Assembly (NCBI RefSeq): GCF_003173775.1
Contig: NZ_CP029552.1
Location: 1,071,001 to 1,135,000, forward strand
DNA from: Methylobacterium sp. 17Sr1-1
GTDB taxonomy: Bacteria > Pseudomonadota > Alphaproteobacteria > Rhizobiales > Beijerinckiaceae
Reading direction: 5' to 3'
Length of the DNA stretch: 64,000 bases
Shown: positions 59,248 through 64,000 of the stretch, in pieces
Position numbering within the stretch: position 1 is the first letter of the stretch
Layout: each line of letters starts with the position of its first letter
Made by a program: the position numbers and the translations under genes
Notes under the pieces: model-generated
What the model saw: only the letters and a program-made list of their open reading frames with translations
What the model was told of the DNA's origin: nothing
Database searches by the model: none

Positions 59248-60156
59248 CTATTGCGGGCTTTGCTGGCGACGATACTCCCCTGGAGTGCAGCCGGTGGCGC
59301 GCTTGAACGCGCTGGTGAAGGTGGATTGTCCGGAGAAGCCCGAGCGCAGGGCGATCTCGCCGAGCGGCGTCGCGGTGCGGGACAGGAGACGGCGTGCCTC
59401 CTGAAGCCGCGCGGCGCTGACGAAGCCGTGCGGCGTGCTGCCGGTGACCGCCTTGAACATCCTGGCGAAGTGGAACGGGCTCAGGCAGGCAACCTCGGCG
59501 AGTTCCGCCACCGTCAGCTCGCGGTGGAGGTTGTCGCGGATGAATTCGGTCACCCGGCGGATCCGGGTCTGGCAGGTCGAGCCGGCCTCCGTCTCGGCCC
59601 GCTCCGGGCGGTCGTGCCCGTACATCTGAGCGAGCCGCGCCACCAGCGACAGCGAGGCCGCCTCGACCAGCATCCGGCCGGCGGAGGTCTCGGCCTGGAG
59701 CTCGCGGCCGATCGCGAGGCCGAGCTGGCGCACCAGGTCGTCGTCGACATCGGCGAGGTAGCGGACGGCGTCGGCGCGGATGCGCGGGTCGCCATAGAGG
59801 TCCGCCATATGGGCGAAGCGCTCGACCGGCAGGTAGACGTGCAGGATATCGTGCAGGGCGCCCGAGATGCCGATGTCGTCCTCGGCCACGCCGACCGGGC
59901 AGAACCACACGGTGCCCGCCTCCACGGCGGTGCGCTGGCGCTGGCCCGCCCCCTTGCGGCTGACATAGGCGCCGGGACTGCGCCGCGTCGCGATGGTGAT
60001 CTCCATCTGCGTCGGCACGATCGCCGGCAACTCTCCGGGCGGATGGCAGCGCAGCTCCGCCGCGATGCCGGACCAACCCCGCCCCTGCGACGAGGCGACG
60101 AGGCCCGCATTGGGAAACTTGAACGCGCCGTGTCGATGCAGATCCATGCGCGACAA
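59248..60156 (-). CDS. AraC-family transcriptional regulator
   Basis: 302 residues. Sensor domain with TVWFCPVGVAEDDIGISGAL and HVYLPVERFAHMADLYGDPR. HTH pair: HRELTVAELAEVACLSPFHF, ARMFKAVTGSTPHGFVSAAR, TPLGEIALRSGFSGQSTFTS then AFKRATGCTPGEYRR. The family is more distant from the two neighbouring AraC proteins. Same strand as the preceding one with 87 bases between. Ligand unknown. Confidence 0.89.
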   Translation of the reverse strand: MSRMDLHRHGAFKFPNAGLVASSQGRGWSGIAAELRCHPPGELPAIVPTQMEITIATRRSPGAYVSRKGAGQRQRTAVEAGTVWFCPVGVAEDDIGISGALHDILHVYLPVERFAHMADLYGDPRIRADAVRYLADVDDDLVRQLGLAIGRELQAETSAGRMLVEAASLSLVARLAQMYGHDRPERAETEAGSTCQTRIRRVTEFIRDNLHRELTVAELAEVACLSPFHFARMFKAVTGSTPHGFVSAARLQEARRLLSRTATPLGEIALRSGFSGQSTFTSAFKRATGCTPGEYRRQQSPQ

Positions 60157-60338
60157 TGTCCAAGCCGCGGCACGGCTACGCTATTATACACCCGTATCGG
60201 CGACACGGGCGCCGGGTTCGCCTAGAGCCTCGCCACTCATGCCCGCCCCGAGAGGGCCGGGGCGCGCCGACGGTGGTCGGGCGTCGCCGAGGGGGCATCG
60301 GAAGAGGTCCCGAAACCGGGCCCCGGGCGGAGGACCGC

Positions 60339-61895
60339 ATGAGTCAAGGCTTGGGGCAGGGAGGCTCGGGGCAGGGAGGCTCGAGGCAGGGAGGCTCGGG
60401 GCGGGGAAGCCTGGGGCAGGTCTTCTCGCGATGGCCGAGCCTCGCCTCCGCCAGTGACGGTTCCCCCGCCGCCGACGCGCTGCCGGCCTGGATGCTCTCG
60501 ATCCCCCGCCGCCGCTGGCCGGACCTCGTCGAGGACGGCGCGAAGGCGGTCCTGGCGGTCCTGATCCCGGTGCTCCTCGTCGGGTGGGGTCTGACCGCCG
60601 GACCGCCGGCATCCGTCGCGATGGCGGGCCTCCTCGTTGCGGGCGTCCTGGCTGCGTTCCTCAGCACCTTGCACGTCGCGCGGCTCCGGCGGGCCCTGCG
60701 GGCGAGCGAGGCGCAGTTCTCCGCGATCTTCGAGCGCGCCGGGATCTCGATGTGGCGCGAGGACTGGAGCGCGGTGGGCGAGGCCATTGCCGCCTTGCGC
60801 CTCGCCGGCGTCACCGACATCGAGGGCCACTACGCGGCGCGGCCCTCGGAACTGCGGGAGCTCTGCGGCCGGGTGCTGATCAAGGACGTCAACGCCTTCA
60901 CGCTGGAGGAGACCGGCGCGCCGGACAAGGCAGCCTTCGTCGGCCCGCTCGACCGGCTGCTGCCGGAGACCGACCAGACCTTCGTGCAGTGGCTTGTCGC
61001 GCTCGGTCGCGGCGACCGCTTCTTCCGCTCGGAGGCCCATATCGTCCGGGCCGACGGCCAGCAGAGCGACGTGCTGTTCACCGCCATGCTGCCGCGCGAC
61101 CGCGCCGAGTTCTCCGACTTGCTCATCACCTCCCTCGACATCACGGCCTACAAGCAGGCGCAGGCGCGGCTCGCTGCCGCCGAGGGCGACCTCGCCCGGG
61201 CCGCCCGCTCGATCACCGTCGGGGCGGTGAGCGCGTCGATCGCCCACGAGGTCAACACGCCGCTCGCGGCGATCGCCGCCAACGCCCAGGCTTCCTTACG
61301 CTGGCTGAAGCGGCCGGACCCGGACCTCGCCGAGGTGACGGCTGCCCTGGAGGATGTCGTCTCCGAGGCACGGCGGGCCCGCGACGTCGTCGCCCGCACC
61401 CGCTCACTGTTTGGAACGGCCTCCCTCGCGCTCGCGCCCGTCGACCTCGTCGAGGCGGCGCGCGAGGCGACGCTGCTTGCCGAACGGGACTTGCGCGCCA
61501 ACGGCGCCGCGGTCCTCATCACCGCCGATCCCGACCTGCCTGCAGTCACCGGCGACCTCGTCCAGATCGAGCAGGTGCTCGTCAACCTGCTCGTCAACGC
61601 CGCCCAGGCGATGGCGGGGTCGAGCGGCCGCCGTGACGTCGCGATCACCGTGCGGGGCGATCCCGGCGCGGTGCGCGTCACGGTGAGCGATACCGGCCCG
61701 GGCGTGCCCCCGGAGCAGCGGGCCCGCATCTTCGAGCCGTTCCACTCGACGAAGCCCGGCGGCATGGGCATGGGACTGGCGATCTGCCGCAGCTGCATCG
61801 ACGCCCATGGCGGCGACCTCTGGCTCGACGACGCGCCGGGTGGCGGGGCCGCCTTCCACGTCCGGCTTCCGACCGCATGCCGGTCTCCGGCCTGA
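60339..61895 (+). CDS. Membrane sensor histidine kinase (PAS-containing)
   Basis: 518 residues from ATG 60339 with CGGAGGACC upstream. Residues 3-28 form a Gly/Gln/Ser repeat (see repeat feature). Two hydrophobic helices at about 66-110 are followed by a PAS-like domain (about 120-285, FSAIFERAGISMWREDW). The H-box is SASIAHEVNTPLAAIAANAQ with phospho-accepting His about 302. N-box QVLVNLLVNAAQAM, G-boxes VSDTGPGVPPEQRARIFEPF then GGMGMGLAICRSCIDAHGGD. Forms one transcript with two response regulators: its 3' end overlaps the next gene by 19 bases. The signal is not predictable. Confidence 0.92.
   Translation: MSQGLGQGGSGQGGSRQGGSGRGSLGQVFSRWPSLASASDGSPAADALPAWMLSIPRRRWPDLVEDGAKAVLAVLIPVLLVGWGLTAGPPASVAMAGLLVAGVLAAFLSTLHVARLRRALRASEAQFSAIFERAGISMWREDWSAVGEAIAALRLAGVTDIEGHYAARPSELRELCGRVLIKDVNAFTLEETGAPDKAAFVGPLDRLLPETDQTFVQWLVALGRGDRFFRSEAHIVRADGQQSDVLFTAMLPRDRAEFSDLLITSLDITAYKQAQARLAAAEGDLARAARSITVGAVSASIAHEVNTPLAAIAANAQASLRWLKRPDPDLAEVTAALEDVVSEARRARDVVARTRSLFGTASLALAPVDLVEAAREATLLAERDLRANGAAVLITADPDLPAVTGDLVQIEQVLVNLLVNAAQAMAGSSGRRDVAITVRGDPGAVRVTVSDTGPGVPPEQRARIFEPFHSTKPGGMGMGLAICRSCIDAHGGDLWLDDAPGGGAAFHVRLPTACRSPA
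60348..60421 (+). repeat. 15-bp tandem repeats inside the histidine kinase gene
   Basis: About 4.5 imperfect units of GGCAGGGAGGCTCGG period 15, encoding GQGGS-like repeats. Copy-number change would be in-frame and alter only the N-terminal tail. Confidence 0.8.
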
Positions 61896-62260
61896 CCCCC
61901 CGCTCCGTCGCGATCGTCGACGACGACCCGGCGATCCGCCTTGCCCTGACCCGGCTCGTCGGGTCCCTGGGCTACGCCCCGATGCCGTTCGAGACCGGCG
62001 GCCATCTGCTTGCCGCCCTCGGTGCCGTCGAGCCGGGCTGCGTCGTCACTGACCTGCAGATGCCGGGCCTCTCCGGCCTCGACCTTCTGCGCCAGCTGCG
62101 GCTGCGCCGTCCCCGGCTGCGGGTCATCCTCGTCACGGCCTATCCGAGCGACGCGAACCGCCGGCGCGCACTCGCCTACGGGGCCTTCGCGTATCTCGCC
62201 AAGCCGTTCGAGGCGGAGGAGTTGGAACGCTGCCTCGCTCGCGTGTTCGACACGCCCTGA
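61877..62260 (+). CDS. Stand-alone response-regulator receiver protein
   Basis: 127 residues, a single REC domain: acidic pocket VAIVDDDPAIRLAL, phospho-acceptor Asp in CVVTDLQMPGLSGLDLL (about 58), Thr/Lys switch LVTAYPSD and YLAKPFEAEELERC. No output domain, so it probably acts as a phosphate relay or protein-interaction partner between the kinase and the LuxR-type regulator. Translationally coupled to the kinase gene. Confidence 0.9.
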   Translation: MPVSGLTPRSVAIVDDDPAIRLALTRLVGSLGYAPMPFETGGHLLAALGAVEPGCVVTDLQMPGLSGLDLLRQLRLRRPRLRVILVTAYPSDANRRRALAYGAFAYLAKPFEAEELERCLARVFDTP

Positions 62261-62332
62261 TTCCGTGTTAGACCCCGGCGGCCCCGCTTCCGGCGCGGGC
62301 CCTCCGCCAGTGACGCGCTCACCCCGATCCCG

Positions 62333-62956
62333 ATGCAGACCGGCACCGTCCACATCGTCGATGACGACGCGGCCTTGCGAACCGCCCTCGTCCGGCTCTG
62401 CGGCTCGGCCGGGCTCAAGGCCACCGGACACCCCGACGCGTCGCACCTGCTCGCGAACCCGGACGTCGAGCGGCCGGCCTGCATCCTCCTGGACGTTCGG
62501 CTGACGCACGCCGACGGCCTCGACGTCCAGGCCCAGTTCCAGGCGTCGGGCACCACGATCCCGATCATCTTCCTGACCGGCTACGGCACGATCCCGATGA
62601 CCGTGCGGGCGATGCGGGGCGGGGCGGTCGAGTTCCTGACGAAGCCGGCGGAGGAGGAGGACATCCTCGCGGCCATCGACCGCGCCCTCGCCCTCGACGC
62701 GGCGTCCTTGTCCGCGGAGGCCGCCCGAGGTGCGCTCGCGGGCCGGCTCGCCTCCCTCACGGGCCGCGAGCGCGACGTGTTCGACCTCGCGATCGGCGGG
62801 CTGATGAACAAGCAGATCGCCGCCGAGCTCGGCGTCTCGGAGATCACCGCCAAGGTGCACAAGCGGCGGGTGATGGAGAAGATGGAGGCCCGGTCGCTCG
62901 CCGACCTCGTGCGGATGGCGGGCGAGCTCGGCATCGACGCGCTGCGCCAGCGCTGA
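62333..62956 (+). CDS. FixJ/NarL-type response regulator (REC + LuxR HTH)
   Basis: 207 residues. REC: VHIVDDDAALRTALVRL, Asp in CILLDVRLTHADGLDV (about 55), IFLTGYGTIPMTVRAMRGGA, FLTKPAEEEDILAAI. The C-terminal LuxR HTH is LTGRERDVFDLAIGGLMNKQ then IAAELGVSEITAKVHKRRVM and EKMEARSLADLVRMA. The FixJ-like GYGxIPMxVRAM motif is present. 72 bases after the receiver gene and co-directional, so it is the DNA-binding output of this kinase system. Confidence 0.92.
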   Translation: MQTGTVHIVDDDAALRTALVRLCGSAGLKATGHPDASHLLANPDVERPACILLDVRLTHADGLDVQAQFQASGTTIPIIFLTGYGTIPMTVRAMRGGAVEFLTKPAEEEDILAAIDRALALDAASLSAEAARGALAGRLASLTGRERDVFDLAIGGLMNKQIAAELGVSEITAKVHKRRVMEKMEARSLADLVRMAGELGIDALRQR

Positions 62957-62963
62957 GCGGCCC

Positions 62964-63620
62964 TCATCCGGCGGCCCGCCTGCTCCCGGCAGGGCCGTGA
63001 CGACTCGGCCGGCAGGATCGATCGAGGCCGTCTCCGTGAGCGCTTGCCCGTGCAAGGACACGGCCCGCCGCAGCCCGGGCCCGGCACCTTCGCCCTGCGC
63101 CGCGACCCAGCCCCCGGAGGGCGTCGGCGAGCGTCGGCGGCAATTCCCGCCGCAGCGACCGGGTGAGCGCCCGCGTCCGGGAGCGGGTGCGGTGGATGGC
63201 CTCCCGCTGGCCGGCGAGCCAGTCGGGCAGACCGTTCGTCCGTGCCACCGAGGCGTCGAGTTCGGTTCCTCGTTCCTCGAGCCAGCGGATCTGATGGTAG
63301 AACTCGATGAGTTCGACCGCGGTGCGCGACGAGAACAGCCCGATGCGCCCGGAGTTGTTGGCGAAGACCGCGAGGTCGTGGCGCCACAGGCGCAGGGCCG
63401 CGGCCTCCCGGCCCTCGACGATGGTCCCCGCCCGGCTCAGGCGCGCCTCGTAGCGCAGCAGGCTGCGCTGGATCGACTTGATCTCAGCCAGCAGGGCGAG
63501 CCCGTAGGTGCGCCGCTCCTGGCGCCGGACCCAGCCCTGGCTGAGCAGCGCGCCGAGGAAGCCGGTGACGATGCTGATCCCGGCGGAGAGCAGGACCGTC
63601 GTGAAGGCGAAGTCGGTCAC
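62964..63620 (-). CDS. Single-pass membrane protein of unknown function
   Basis: 218 residues. One N-terminal hydrophobic helix (about 4-24, AFTTVLLSAGISIVTGFLGA), then a long charged helical region (QERRTYGLALLAEIKSIQRS, LRYEARLSRAGTIVEG, FYHQIRWLEERG) likely to lie in the cytoplasm. The last 50 residues are Arg/Gly/Ala-rich low complexity and might reflect a shifted frame. No family recognised. Convergent with the response-regulator gene. Confidence 0.6.
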   Translation of the reverse strand: MTDFAFTTVLLSAGISIVTGFLGALLSQGWVRRQERRTYGLALLAEIKSIQRSLLRYEARLSRAGTIVEGREAAALRLWRHDLAVFANNSGRIGLFSSRTAVELIEFYHQIRWLEERGTELDASVARTNGLPDWLAGQREAIHRTRSRTRALTRSLRRELPPTLADALRGLGRGAGRRCRARAAAGRVLARASAHGDGLDRSCRPSRHGPAGSRRAAG

Positions 63621-63684
63621 GCCCGCTCGTCCTCGGTCGAACCGGGGCTCCGGACCGATGCCGGGAGCGGCGCCTCGCTTGCCC

Positions 63685-64000
63685 TCACCGCGCGTCTCCG
63701 GGTGGATGGGTCTGAAACACGGTGGTGTAGTTGGCCGGGATCCAGCCGAACCGTCCGTCCTCGGCCCGAATGTGGCCGAGTCCCGGGAAGGAGATGTGGG
63801 CGGCGGCGATCCAGGCGCCGGTGCGAGCCGCCTCCGAGAAGAGCGCCTCGCGCCGGGCCTCGGCGCCCGCGCCGTCGGTGTCGTAGGTCACCGTGACCTG
63901 CGGATCGGGGAACTGGATCGGTGCCACGTGGACGATGTCGCCCCAGACCAGCAGCGTCTCGGCCCCGCTGGTCACGCGGTAGGAGCTGTGGCCCGGCGTG
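63685..64000 (-). CDS. MBL-fold metallo-hydrolase, C-terminal part (continues past the window)
   Basis: The visible 104 residues start in the window edge with TPGHSSYRVTSG, the fourth metal-motif region of the metallo-beta-lactamase fold (HTPGHSSY). ETLLVWGDIVHVAPIQFPDP with the bridging Asp follows, then AHISFPGLGHIRAEDGRFGW with the last His ligand. Typical of exported or cytoplasmic MBL hydrolases of the lactonase-like type. The N-terminus with HxHxDH lies outside. Confidence 0.88.
   Translation of the reverse strand, partial: TPGHSSYRVTSGAETLLVWGDIVHVAPIQFPDPQVTVTYDTDGAGAEARREALFSEAARTGAWIAAAHISFPGLGHIRAEDGRFGWIPANYTTVFQTHPPGDAR

Overview
The sequence looks like DNA of a Methylobacterium-type alphaproteobacterium (Hyphomicrobiales). 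The evidence is the high-GC background, flagellins ending in the alphaproteobacterial C-terminal helix, a MucR/Ros regulator, a DUF1236 remnant, a GTTC-N7-GTTC LexA box in front of umuDC, a GC-rich EgtD and many AraC/LysR regulators. The species, and whether this is chromosome or a large plasmid, cannot be told from the window alone.

Layout. (1) 1-3752: the 3' part of a flagellin gene, a low-GC DUF3800-like gene, a small membrane protein and a MEPMKP-repeat protein. Most of this block recurs at 22785-25470. (2) 3799-6749: an IS66 remnant and an AT-rich gene for an 830-residue exported coiled-coil protein. (3) 7211-39433: a 32-kb mosaic island bounded by two identical 48-bp direct repeats made of the 3' half of a CAU-anticodon tRNA, each followed by its own terminator. 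Just inside the left repeat lie a decayed tyrosine integrase, excisionase pieces, a PrtN-like gene and a MucR-like gene. The island then holds IS630, small stress-type genes (zinc-ribbon peptide, K+ channel, WrbA-like flavodoxin, DUF892), an SOS-regulated umuDC pair, a chemoreceptor, an M48 protease gene fused out of frame to the second flagellin copy, a patatin-like membrane lipase next to a permuted-papain protein, and ISL3/IS630/IS66 wreckage. Embedded in that wreckage is an AT-rich cassette: a radical SAM-SPASM enzyme divergent from a Tat-exported cysteine-rich peptide. The island ends with an Ig-domain membrane protein and a lipoprotein/peptidoglycan-hydrolase pair. (4) 39616-41306: an intact ISL3 element. 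(5) 41571-64000: ordinary high-GC DNA. It starts with a small possible natural-product operon (methyltransferase, EgtD, GntA-like N-hydroxylase, broken DUF1989). A long minus-strand catabolic-looking run follows (YcaC-like hydrolase, XapX, amidohydrolase, VOC protein, barrel porin, DUF1275, dehalogenase-like hydrolase). After that come a class III cyclase, a chloroperoxidase-like hydrolase, a cluster of AraC/LysR regulators in different stages of decay, a histidine kinase with two response regulators, and a partial metallo-beta-lactamase gene.

How it works together. The left 41 kb is accessory DNA built by site-specific integration, segmental duplication and at least five IS elements or remnants. 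Its AT-rich genes have clearly different base composition from the host. The most promising uncharacterised system is the radical SAM/SPASM plus Cys-rich Tat peptide cassette (31403-33385), which has the form of a ribosomal peptide-modification locus. Second-rank candidates are the patatin/papain pair, the lipoprotein/murein-hydrolase pair and the EgtD/GntA-like operon.
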